This document shows positions 1-10,162 of a stretch of 64,000 bases of DNA, piece by piece. The stretch's first letter is position 1. Each line of letters begins with the position of its first letter. Source of the stretch: Dactylonectria macrodidyma. Its lineage: Eukaryota; Ascomycota; Sordariomycetes; Hypocreales; Nectriaceae. The notes under the pieces were generated by a model. It searched no databases and was not told where the DNA came from. It saw nothing but the letters and a program-made list of their open reading frames with translations. The DNA is taken from the NCBI GenBank assembly GCA_020744425.1, contig JAGMUV010000007.1:1984001-2048000 (forward strand), read 5' to 3'. Made by a program: the position numbers and the translations under genes.

Positions 1-484
1 TCTCTTCGGCGGGCTTCTCTTCGGCGGGCTTCGTCTCAACTGGGGCCTTCTCGACGGGCTTCTCCTCGACGGGCTTCTCCTCAACAGGCTTCGTCTCAAC
101 TGGAGTCTCCTCAGCCGCCGCCTGCTTCAACTCGACGGGCACCTCCTCGGCTTTGGTCTCGGCAGGCGGTGCCTCAACTGGTGGAATCTCGACGGATGTC
201 GTCTCGATTGGTCTTGACTCTAAGGGCTCTGCCTTAGCAGGCTGGACCTCGATAGTTTTTGACTCGGCTGGCGTCGCCTCACTAGAGTCAGCCTCGGTAG
301 GCTTTGACTCAACTAGAATTGTGGTCTCAGTTGGAGGTGCCTCGGTCGCGGAGTCTGGAGCAGTCTCTGGGGGAGCAGCCGTGGCAGTAGCTTCCGGAAT
401 ATCTGAGACAGTAAATGCGGCATCCTCAACTACAGGCTTGGCCTCCTCCTTCGCGCCGTCCTTTGCGTCCTTTGTTGCGTCCAT
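1..484 (-). CDS. Acidic P/V/E/K-repeat protein, N-terminal part (runs off left edge)
   Basis: A minus-strand frame opens at an ATG at 484-482 and stays open to base 1, giving about 161 residues with the C-terminus outside the window. The protein starts MDATKDAKDGAKEEAKP and is almost entirely low complexity: Glu, Pro, Ala, Thr and Lys dominate, and aromatic residues are nearly absent. From about residue 130 it becomes a tandem array of a five-to-six-residue unit (PVEEK, PVETK, PAEEK), encoded by the GAGAAGCCCGTC-type DNA repeat at 1-130. No signal peptide or transmembrane segment is visible. I do not recognise the family; a folded domain may follow beyond the edge. The plus-strand open frame over 153-569 is the antisense shadow of this gene. 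Head-to-head with ubc9, about 1 kb apart. Confidence 0.75.
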   Translation of the reverse strand, partial: MDATKDAKDGAKEEAKPVVEDAAFTVSDIPEATATAAPPETAPDSATEAPPTETTILVESKPTEADSSEATPAESKTIEVQPAKAEPLESRPIETTSVEIPPVEAPPAETKAEEVPVELKQAAAEETPVETKPVEEKPVEEKPVEKAPVETKPAEEKPAEE

Positions 485-1483
485 GATAGCGGCTTCCTCA
501 CCGGCTCAGACAGCCACACATGCACAAGCTAGCACCGACACAACGCCTGGGGATGAGCGCGGGAGATGACGGACAGGACGCAAGGACGGTGAGACGACGG
601 AATAGACTGGGCTTTGGTTTGCAGTGCAGCTGCGCCGGAGACGGAAGAGGAGGCTGGTGCTGGCGCGGTGGTGTGAGGATGAAATAATGTTGATTTGTAG
701 ATGCTCTGGTGTGGTTGTGGATGACCACACCATCCCGCCCGCCTCAGTGAGCCGAGGCCCCTACATCAGGTACCTTGGCTCGGTAGCTGGACTAACCTTT
801 AGGCTGGTGGCAGCCCCTCACTCCCACTGGATTGGGGGACTCGATCAGTGATGACCCCGCTAAAAAGAATCGGTCTGGAGACGACAGGGCCGCCCTGGGA
901 ACTGGGGACAGCACGCACTGACGGACTTGAATAGCGCTGCTCCAGCGGACCTTCAGGTGGCTTTGGCACGGGTTTGCTTCGGCGTTGGGGCCGCGGAGGG
1001 CTTTGGCGGGCACTGGCTGGTGCTGCCTAGTGCTGGTTGGCTTGTGCTCAGTGTGCTGGTTATAGTGCACTACCTACGTAGTATGCTGGTTGGTGTGTGC
1101 TTAAGATGCTGGCGCACTGGCGCCACTTTTTACCCAACGACGGTCGCCTCTCGCCTCGTTTTTGGCGGGTGGATCGAATCATTCACAATCGTCGTGAACC
1201 CATGCATAATCGGCCTCAGGCCTCTCTAGCTTGCTTCGATCCGATTCTCTCACTCCTGTCGTCTCACGACTCTCACCTGTGTCGCCCGCCCCCACTGCAA
1301 AACACCACAAGACTCCTTGTTGCCTCTAAGCAAGCGTCTCTGACCTGCCTCACCCACCGGCACCTGATTACCTACGCCACGACTTCTCGTCTCGCGAGCC
1401 CTCGTGACGTCGTTTGCCTCGCGACTGCTCTTCATTCAGACCCAACCGGACGCCCCTAGCGATACAGCACCCGAACCACCAAC
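485..1483. promoter_or_regulatory. Divergent intergenic region, repeat-protein gene / ubc9
   Basis: About 1 kb between two divergent starts. No open frame here looks coding. It contains three copies of TGCTGGTT (1031, 1054, 1084) around a CTACGTAG palindrome near 1074-1081, and becomes pyrimidine-rich (CTCTC/CACC tracts) from about 1240 to 1480, as expected for the ubc9 promoter and leader. Confidence 0.5.
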
Positions 1484-2141
1484 ATGGCGCTGTGCCAGAA
1501 CCGTCTACAGGAAGAGAGGTAAGCCTCGCCTTGCCCTTCGCTGGCCCCAGATGGCATGCTAAGCTCAGCAGGAAGCAGTGGCGGAGGGATCATCCCTTTG
1601 GCTTCTATGCGAAGCCCGCGCGCACCAAGGAGGGTGTGTTGGACGTCAAGAACTGGGAATGTGGAATCCCCGGAAAGGACAAGACGATCTGGGAGGGCGG
1701 TCTGTTCAAGCTGACCATTGCTTTCCCCGACGGTGAGTGTCTACGACGAGCCCGCCATTTCCACGCCGCGAGGCGGACGCTGACTGATCTTTGCAGAGTA
1801 CCCCACGAAACCTCCTAAATGTGAGCCCCATGAGCCGCCTCTGAAACGACCCCCCCACGGAGGCCATCGTACTGACGAGTTGTCCAGGCAAATTTGTCCC
1901 CCCGCTGTTCCACCCCAACGTCTACCCCTCCGGCACAGTCTGCCTCTCGATTCTCAACGAAGAGGAGGCGTGGAAGCCCGCCATCACGGTGAAGCAGATC
2001 CTCCTAGGCATCCAGGACCTGCTCAACGACCCGAACCCCGAGTCTCCCGCCCAGGCGGACGCATACAACCTCTTCAAGAGGGACCGCGCCGAGTATGAGA
2101 AGCGGATCCGCCGTGTGGTCCGTGATAATCCCGCCCCATGA
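1484..2141 (+). CDS. ubc9: SUMO-conjugating enzyme E2 Ubc9
   Basis: Exons 1484-1518, 1572-1732, 1797-1820 and 1888-2141 join in phase to 157 residues, the normal Ubc9 length. It begins [20 protein letters not shown], the Ubc9 N-terminal helix that binds SUMO and E1. It then shows the UBC-fold core with [16 protein letters not shown], where Cys92 is the thioester cysteine and the HPN motif precedes it. The C-terminal helices end [14 protein letters not shown]. The enzyme takes SUMO from the Aos1/Uba2 E1 and attaches it to lysines in psi-K-x-E motifs, mainly in the nucleus. The 24-nt third exon (EYPTKPPK) is split on both sides and is easily lost in automated models. The ATG sits in an AACATGG context after a CT-rich leader. 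Identity is certain; the exon-intron junctions are GT-AG and phase-consistent. Confidence 0.97.
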
Positions 2142-3638
2142 GTGCAGCGGTTGGCTTCAGGGCGGCACGACTTTAGACACTTTGTTAGGGATGTCTGGCT
2201 ACGGCGTTTAAGGGGATACCAAGGCGAAAATTACTGCTTGATATGTGGCTGAAGGAACATCGCGATGCTTGGATGAACTGGGATCGGCAGCGATAATGGC
2301 CAGCACCCAGGACGCGGATGAGATCGATGCGGGATATGCTTTTCTCTGGCTATCGAAGTTCAAGAACTCTAACGAAGATGAGTGTCGTGAATTTGAAAAG
2401 CATTTCTATGCATCTCCTCTTATCATTTAGAGGCAAGGGGAGAGTCCATTTCCGGTTTCATTCCCGGTTCCAGCGATCTGGGTGAATCATTCGCGTTGCG
2501 TTGTCGGAACCTTTTGGCTGGGTTGCTTTTGACGTTTCTGCCCCACCACGCCTCCTAGGTAGACTAATTATTCCCTGGATTGCATTACTTGCTTGGAACT
2601 TGGATCGTTGTGTGGATATATTACATGGTAGTCATGGACACGAACACGCACATGTGCATGGGCACTTACATAGCTACAAGACATTGTTTGTCACGCCGAC
2701 GGCCCGAATGAAGCATCCCCACGTCCCCAGCCGCCTCTCCCACTGACAACGCGGGTTGGTGGCGGCTTCACCCCACGACAAAATGGCTTCTCGTGAGGCC
2801 GAGCGCATCAGGTAAGGACACACGCGATTATGTACGCAGCGCCGCGCCAACCAACGGGGCCATAACAACACACGCAGAACCGAGCCGTTAGCTGGCGGCT
2901 GCCCATTGCGCCCAGCATTTTCCCCGGTCCCCCACCGAGTCATAGCAGGACGGTTTCCGGAGCTCTTATCGATGGTCCAGGGTCATTTATGTAATTGACT
3001 GGCGGACTCTGGGTTTTCCTGGCAGCCGCCAATAGAGTGAGGCGAATTACCAGCCGAAGTCGGCCGTCCCCGTTACATCGAACGGCGTCTTTGGGGGACG
3101 GGATGGCCTGGGGGGGCATTATTTAGCGGGTTTTGAAGTCAGTGGCCGAACGGGAGGGCGCCCGCCGCCATGGGGTCCTGGGCCGGAGCCGGGCCAGCAG
3201 CCAGACATTTCAAGGTCGGCTATCAATTTGTTGTATCAGGGTGTGGTTGTTATCAGCTAGGGGGGGGACTTAGTAGTTCAACAAGAACCGGTGAAATACG
3301 GGCAGCTAGCAAGACAATGGCACGGATTGCCATGTACTCGAGAGGTAGTCTCCTAGTTCTCATTGAGCGGATGGCGGTGGCCATTGTCGCGGTGGATTAG
3401 CTGAACCGAGCAACTATTTGTGACAGCCGGAGGTTTGCCTTCCACTTTTTTTTTTTGCCTGTGCCGGACCATCTTCTTGGGTGGAGTTTGCTAGATGACT
3501 CCTCTTTTTCTTTAATCACTTTGCGCGCCCTCTACTTATCTCTCTTCCCTTCCCATTCCTTTCTTCTCCTCCATAAAGATCTGTGTATCCTGTTCCTTGT
3601 GGTGTTGACCTTGTCTGTTCCTCCCGCAAACCGCAATC
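2142..3638. promoter_or_regulatory. Intergenic region upstream of asparagine synthetase
   Basis: 1.5 kb without a supportable gene. A 61-codon frame at 2245-2430 has no recognisable product and overlaps the likely ubc9 3' UTR. The distal half contains a T10-11 tract near 3447 and a pyrimidine-rich core promoter and leader at 3500-3630 before the asn ATG. Confidence 0.5.
3496..3501 (+). promoter_or_regulatory. Candidate CPC1/Gcn4 half-site (TGACTC)
   Basis: TGACTC occurs about 140 nt before the asparagine synthetase ATG (TGACTCC against the TGACTCA consensus). Fungal asparagine synthetase genes are commonly under cross-pathway (CPC1/Gcn4) control, so the position is sensible. A perfect TGACTCA also lies in intron 6 at 4413-4419. 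This is motif matching only. Confidence 0.35.
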
Positions 3639-6066
3639 ATGTGTGGCATCTTTGCTTGTCATCGGTAAGTCGTTTGTCCACCCCCCCTCCAGGTTCGGCC
3701 GCGATGCTGCTGTCGCATGCACCCTGCGAAGCTCGGCCTACGCGACATGGATCTGGAGGGGCATCAATTTCACCCCGCCATCAATTTCGCCCTTGCGCGC
3801 GCACACTCGGCCCCGCGCAAATCCCGTACCTGGACCTGTGAAGCTGACGCGATGAAGTCATCCCGACGTCCAGAAGTTCAAGCCGACTGCGCTTCGACTC
3901 TCGAAAGCGTAAGTGTCTTCCTTCTCCCTGCCTTCGTCGCTACCTCAGGCATTGACTCGATTGTCGCAGGATTCGTCACCGTGGCCCCGATTGGAGTGAG
4001 TTGCTGCTGAGCTGATCATGCCCCTCAAAACGAATTGCAAATACTGAGCTGCGTCCAGGCGGAAGCGTCATCTCCAACAACACCAGTAGGTCAATTGGTC
4101 TCCAAAACATGCCATTGGCCTTGTTGACCTTTAATTATAGTCCTCTGCCATGAGCGTCTCAGCATTGTCGGTGTCGGTGAGTCGCTATCCATTCCCTCGC
4201 CATGTCTCCGGCTTCGGCTCCTAACCGTCTTATACAGAGTCTGGCGCCCAGCCCCTGACCAACGCCGATGACTCCATCATCCTCGCTGTCAACGGTGAGA
4301 TCTACAACCACCGATCGATCCGAAAGAACCTCCACGGCAAGTACCACTTCAAGACCACCTCGGATTGCGAAGTCATCATCCCTCTGGTAAGACCCCTGCT
4401 CCGAGTCTCGAGTGACTCACCATGCGTCGGCGAGCCATTGTGAAGCTCACAACAATCCTCCCACAGTACACCCAGTACGACACCGACGCCCCCAACCACC
4501 TCGATGGCATGTTCTCGTTTGTCCTGTACGACAAGAAGCAGGACCGCACCATTGCCGCCCGTGACCCGATCGGCATCACCACCTTCTACCAGGGCTGGTC
4601 TTCTTCGGAGCCCGGCACCGTCTACTTCGCTTCGGAGCTCAAGTCCCTGCACCCTGTCTGCGACAAGATCGAGGCTTTCCCTCCCGGTCATGTCTTCGAC
4701 TCCAAGACTGGCAAGACCACCCGCTACTTCAACCCCTCGTGGTGGGATGCCTCAAAGGTGCCCCAGAACCCTGTCGACTACAAGGTCCTCCGAAAGGCCC
4801 TTGAGAAGGCTGTCCGCAAGCGACTCATGGCTGAGGTTCCCTACGGTGTCCTCCTCTCTGGTGGTCTCGACTCTAGCTTGGTCGCTTCAATTGCCCAGCG
4901 TGAGATGTTGAGGCTGCGCCAGCAGGCCCTCGACAACGACGCCACTGCCGAAATTTCCAGCAACCCAGACATTGGTGAGGGTCTTGTCGGAATCGACCCC
5001 GAGGATGACCACCTCGACACTGTCACCTACCTTCCTCAGCTCAACTCCTTCTCCATTGGTCTACCCGGGTCTCCCGACAACAAGGCGGCTGTTGAGGTCG
5101 CCAAGTTCCTCGGCACCCGTCACCACGTCATGACCTTTACCATCGAGGACGGTCTCAATGCTCTGTCGGACGTCATCTACCACTTGGAGACCTACGATGT
5201 CACCACCATCCGCGCCTCCACACCCATGTACCTTTTGTCACGAAAGATTAAGGCCATGGGCATCAAGATGGTGCTTAGTGGTGAGGGTAGCGACGAGATC
5301 TTCGGCGGCTACCTCTACTTCCACGCCGCCCCTAACAAGGAGGACTTCCACGAGGAGACCGTCCGCCGTGTCAAGAACCTCCACTACGCCGACTGCCTGC
5401 GAGCCAACAAGTCAACCTCTGCTTGGGGTCTTGAGGCCCGTGTGCCATTCCTGGACAAGGAGGTACGTTGGAAAATGAGATGCGAAGGGTTGTCTGGATT
5501 GTGCTAATTAAATGTGGTAGTTCCTCGAGACTTCGATGAACGTCGATCCCGCGGACAAGATGATCACCAAGGAGAGGATCGAGAAGTACATTATCCGAAA
5601 GGCTTTTGATACGAGTGACGAGCCCGACGCCAAGCCCTACCTTCCCGACAACATTCTGTGGCGTCAGAAGGAGCAGTTCTCTGATGGTGTTGGATACGGA
5701 TGGATCGATTCCCTTAAAGACAACGCCGAACTCCATGTTACCGACGAGATGATGAAGAACCCCAAGCCGGAGTGGGGTAGCGATATCCCTGACACCAAGG
5801 AAGCGTAAGTTCTCTCCCACAATGGCAGACATAACGGTCTGATTAACGTGGGATAATAGTTACTGGTATCGCTGCATGTTTGACGAGCACTTCCCCCCGA
5901 CTTGCGCTGGAACGGTCCAGCGCTGGGCCCCGACCTGGTCTCAACAGTCAGACCCTAGTGGCCGGTAAGTTTTACCCTTGTCCTGTAAAGATGACGAGAT
6001 GCCATGCTAACATTGTGATACAGAGCCATTAAGACCCACAACGCAAAGTATGAGTCCGCTGTCTAA
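3639..6066 (+). CDS. asn2: Asparagine synthetase (glutamine-hydrolysing)
   Basis: Ten exons: 3639-3664, 3858-3908, 3970-3995, 4059-4085, 4141-4176, 4238-4386, 4467-5462, 5521-5804, 5860-5964 and 6024-6066. They join in phase to 580 residues. The mature N-terminus after Met removal is CGIFACHRH, so Cys2 is the Ntn-type glutaminase nucleophile. [19 protein letters not shown] and NGEIYNH complete the class II amidotransferase half. The C-terminal half has the ATP-pyrophosphatase loop SGGLDSS (about residues 236-242) and the [14 protein letters not shown] signature. It converts aspartate, glutamine and ATP to asparagine in the cytosol. The first five exons are only 26 to 51 nt long, so gene finders may start the protein inside exon 7. 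The start context AACCGCAATCATG is identical to that of the porin gene downstream. The gene symbol is given by analogy with other fungi. Confidence 0.97.
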
Positions 6067-6683
6067 GGTAGCATACTGGCTAGCACAACAAATATTTCCC
6101 CTTGTATCTTATCTCGGCTACCACTGCCTACCTATCTGCGGGTTAAAGAAAAGGACATCCGGAGCCGTTTTCCTTGGAATGAAGAGAAAAGGCGTCTTTG
6201 GGTACCGCTTGGAATGATGATGATGGAATAAGGAGAAGAAGACGAAGAACAAGAAGAAGAAGAACGAAAATAAGGGGTAGAAAAATATAAGGCGTATCTT
6301 AGATTCTAGAATGGCTATTTCTTGAACGAGTTTATGAGCCCAACTGTGGGGACATGTGCTATGAGTTGTCAGGTGGTTCTGGCGCATGCGTCCTGTGTTG
6401 AGAGATGAGTTGAAGTGAGATAATTATGTCATGCCCCCCAGTTCGTTGGTGCTCGGGATGCCATGCTGGATGCAATGCAAGTAGCGGTCGATGTGACGGT
6501 AGCGCAGCTAGCTGAGATGGACCAATGGTAAGGCGAGTTTGGTTGACGTGGGCGGTCGATGCAGTTCGTGGGTCATGTTGGGAGTGTGTCAACCCGTCCA
6601 AAGAGGTATCCAAGTTTGTCAGGAAGAGGAGAGCTGGCCAGCACAAATGTGGGTGGAGTGGAGAGATGCTTGACTACGCTACG

Positions 6684-6762
6684 GACGAGAGGGACGAGAG
6701 GGACGAGAGGTGACAACTGGCTGTGACAAGTGACAACTGGCCCTGACAAAATTGACAACTGG
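6684..6762. repeat. Two adjacent short repeat arrays
   Basis: About three copies of the 9-nt unit GGGACGAGA (6684-6709) are followed directly by three copies of TGACAACTGG at 6711, 6731 and 6753. Two shorter TGACAA copies sit between them, at 6724 and 6744. The first unit has a non-triplet-neutral, non-coding setting about 600 nt after the asn stop codon. Confidence 0.7.
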
Positions 6763-8063
6763 GTTTGGGGCAAGATGGTGTCACGAGGTGCGGGCGTGTG
6801 TTAGTGTTGGTGTGTAGACTCAATTAGAGGGGATTATGCGGTGACGAGAAGCGGGTTCAAGGACGATTAATGTGTCTCGGCCTCGTCTTCTTTTGCATGA
6901 ATGAGAGCAGTATTGGGGGTTATCACGGCTAGGCGCTTGGAGATTGCGAACACCAATGGCATAAGCCATGGAGAGTCATGGTTGGTAGGTATGTATCGAC
7001 AGACAACGCTGGTCTCATTGCGTTCTTTTCGAATGGATGGGCATTGGATCATACCGCAGGTTTTCAGGGTCGTGACCAACTCCGGCAATTTGTGTTCGTA
7101 CCTGAAGTACCTTACCTCGCCTTATTAGACTGCGGTACGGGACGAGCGTGTGAAAACGTTCCATGGATTCTTGGTTGATATTCGTACCACCACACCACCA
7201 CTTCCAAGACTGGGAGCCAAACAGCAAATGGGCAGCTGTGCGTCGACGGCGCAGAAAACGGCCCTGGCATGACGGGGTCGTACCATTATTTTCTTTGAGC
7301 AGTTTATTCGTATTCTACTTGTGATTCATCTACGAGCAACACGTAGCATAGGTAGGTAGGCAGCAAGAAGTAAGGCAGCGTTGGGGGTGAAGCCCAAGGT
7401 GGGAGTTGGGACTTGGACGGACAAGTACCGACAAAAGCCCAAGATTCACACCCAGTGCAGGTCCACCAAACACCCGGCAGCCAATGCATCTGTCCTCGAT
7501 GCACAATTACCGGCTGTGCTTGATTCATTTCCCGGTCCCTTTCCTCTGCCGGCCGCCATTTGCAGCTCCACGTGGGCCGAGTTGCCCGTAACAAAAGAGG
7601 AGAGTATCTATTTTGTAATGCAATATACTCCCCTGGATAGGACGTGCCAATTGCTCATCAGGATCGAATGGGAAATTCCAAGGCGCAGAGCTACAGAGTC
7701 AAGCACACAGTTGGGTTGAGTCGTGCCGCGCAGACCCGGGTGGGTTGGCCCGACATCAGCCGACCTTCCTGGGGCCTTGTGACGAAACCCCCAATGAATG
7801 TATCTGCAGCCCATCAGTTAGAGGGAATCTCTACATAGTAGACTAGGTGCCGCGCACAGGGCAGCTGTCTCCCCCGTCCCCCGTGGCTCCGAGTTTCAGT
7901 GGACTCACACCCCTCTTCCATTAGCTTTCAGCGTCTTCTTCCCCTCCCCCTCCCTCTCACACCCAAAAGAAGCCAACCAAGCAGTACAGGGGGAGAGGTA
8001 CGTAGCCGAGCAACAAGCCCACCTCATAATGGTCACAGCGTCTCCAGAATCCCCTAGAACCTG

Positions 8064-8126
8064 TGCCCTGTGCCAGGCCGTACATGCCCTGTACCAACTC
8101 GTGCCCTGTGCTAGCCAATGCCCTGT
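8064..8126 (+). repeat. Four spaced TGCCCTGT copies in the porin promoter
   Basis: Exact TGCCCTGT occurs at 8064-8071, 8085-8092, 8102-8109 and 8119-8126, with start-to-start spacing of 21, 17 and 17 nt, about 190 to 255 nt before the porin ATG. Spacing and position fit a cluster of protein-binding sites, though no factor is assigned. Confidence 0.6.
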
Positions 8127-8318
8127 GTCAATTGAAAACCGTAGCCCGCTGTGCCCCAAACATTTTCGCCGGCTCCTCACCCTTCTGCCGCCCGCCTGCC
8201 TTTGCTTCTCCTCCCTCCCCCCCCCCCAAATCCACCCATTCATCCTCCATCCTCCATCTTCAAGTGCCTCTTTTTCCTCTCCATATTCTCGTCCAACCAC
8301 CAAAAGACAACCGCAATC

Positions 8319-9838
8319 ATGTCTGTCCCTGCCTTCTCCGATATTGCCAAGCCGGCCAACGATGTAAGCCGCTGTTCGAAAACCCTCTTCGAGCTGTCTC
8401 TTGCCGCGCTACAAAGCTTTTGCGCGTGGCACTGGATAGATCAGAGAGCGAGCTCCGTTATTTTGTTGTTGTTCCGATCTGCTGACCTTGGGCCTCTTTT
8501 TTTTTTGCGCCGCTTTATAGCTCCTCAACAAGGATTTCTACCACCTCTCTGCCACCACCTTCGAGTTTAAGGACACCGCCCCCAACGGCGTTGCCTTTAA
8601 GGTCACTGGCAAGTCCAGCCACGAGAAGGCCACCTCTGCCGCCGTGAGTACCAACTTCTCCCGAGACCTTGGGGCATCGGTAGCTTCTCCGGGCAGCGGG
8701 CAGAAAAGCATACATTAGCCTCAGCCTCACCCTGAGCTTCAGCTCAGCTCCCCGCGAACGCGCCCGAGTCCCAATGCCTCGCTCTGTTTGTTGCTTAACT
8801 AATCGGAGCCTCTCTTCGGCCAATTCTAGATTGAGGGAAAATACACCGACAAGCCTACCGGTACGGCCTCACAATCACCGTCTTTTTCTTCTTCTCTGTC
8901 ACCATCATTATCATCATCATCATCATCACAAGAATCTTTGTCGTCAAAATCTTTGACGTCAAAATCAAGATTCAAGCCTAGACAACCCCCTCGCAGACAG
9001 AACAATTTCCCTTCTCTCAGCCTCTCGCGAATCCTCGGTCCCGGCTCTGGCTGGCCGATTGGGTTTGCGACGCTGCTTCGGCCTGGCTACGCTCAAGTGC
9101 TAATGTTCTACTCCCGCACAGGCCTGACCCTCACCCAGACTTGGAACACCGCCAACGCCCTCGACACCAAGCTCGAGGTCAGTGACTCCCTCGCCAAGGG
9201 CCTCAAGCTTGAGGGTCTCTTCAACTTCCTCCCCGCCACCGCTGCCAAGGGTGCCAAGTTCAACCTGCACTTCAAGCAGCCCGGCTTCCACGGCCGTGCC
9301 TTCTTCGACCTCCTCAAGGGCCCCGTTGCCAACGTCGATGCCGTTGTCGGCCACGAGGGTTTCCTCGCTGGTGCCTCTGCTGGCTATGATGCCAACAAGG
9401 CTGCCCTGACTGCTTACAGCGCCGCCGTTGGCTACGCTGCTCCCCAGTACAGCGCTGCCATTACCGCCTCTGACAACCTCAGCGTCTTTGCTGCTTCCTA
9501 CTACCACAAGGTCAACAGCCAGGTTGAGGCTGGTGCCAAGGCTAGCTGGAACTCCAAGACCGGCAACACCGTCGGCCTCGAGGTCGCCAGCAAGTACCGT
9601 ATCGACCCCGTCTCCTTCGCCAAGGTTCGTACATGTCCTTCCTGACTCGCACAGAAAACAGCCGTCCCTAACCTAATTGGTGATATAGGTCAAGATCAAC
9701 GACCGTGGTATTGCTGCCCTCGCCTACAACGTCCTCCTCCGCGAGGGTGTCACCCTGGGTCTCGGTGGCTCTTTCGACACCCAGAAGCTCGACCAGGCTA
9801 CCCACAAGCTCGGTGCCAGCTTCACCTTCGAGGGCTAA
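8319..9838 (+). CDS. por1: Mitochondrial outer-membrane porin (VDAC)
   Basis: Exons 8319-8363, 8521-8643, 8830-8860, 9122-9624 and 9689-9838 join in phase to 283 residues, the canonical VDAC length. The N-terminus MSVPAFSDIAKPANDLLNKD forms the amphipathic pore helix followed by FYHLSATTFEFK. The rest is alternating beta-strand sequence ending KLGASFTFEG, which contains the C-terminal beta-signal needed for SAM-mediated insertion. It is the general 19-strand anion-selective channel for metabolites and ATP/ADP in the outer mitochondrial membrane. Codon use is strongly biased to C-ending codons (GCC, CTC, AAG), as in highly expressed fungal genes. Exon 3 is only 31 nt. Intron 3 (261 nt) holds an ATC/CAT microsatellite and one TGACGTCA palindrome. 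The frame at 9100-9507 on the other strand is a shadow. Confidence 0.97.
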
Positions 9839-10162
9839 GCTCCTCCTATCTGCCTACCTCTAGCCTCACCCACTCGCTAGATACATCCCTTCTAGAGCTG
9901 TCCACTCACAGCAGCTCTTGTACCTATACTCGCGCTGGGCTCGGATGTAGATTATCTCACAAATAAAGAATTTTGAAGATAGATTTTCTGGCGATGACTT
10001 GTTTCTCACGGCTTGTCCCAGTGTATTTTGATGTTGCCATGTTTTGTACCTGTAGAGCTACTTTACACCCATAAATGACGGAACTCCTTGCTAACTGGTT
10101 TTGATGTACACTTAAACGTATTCTCTTGCAGGTCGTAGTTTGAATTCTTCTCTGTATGTCCT
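9839..10162. other. Convergent 3' region porin / DnaJ gene
   Basis: 324 nt between two converging stop codons. It is AT-richer than the flanking genes, with AATAAA at 9961-9966 usable as a porin polyadenylation signal. No gene seen. Confidence 0.5.

Larger units (their letters stand above)
6067..8318. promoter_or_regulatory. Intergenic region asn / porin
   Basis: 2.25 kb with no supportable gene. It contains an AAG/GAA-rich stretch just after the asn stop (6230-6290) and two adjacent short tandem arrays at 6684-6762. Four spaced TGCCCTGT copies lie at 8064-8126, and C-rich and CT-rich porin promoter sequence at 8180-8310. Confidence 0.5.

Noticed and set aside
2245..2430. 61-codon plus-strand frame after ubc9
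   Set aside because: No family features; it sits in the likely 3' UTR and intergenic sequence.
9100..9507. 135-codon minus-strand frame over porin
   Set aside because: Antisense shadow of the strongly biased porin codons.
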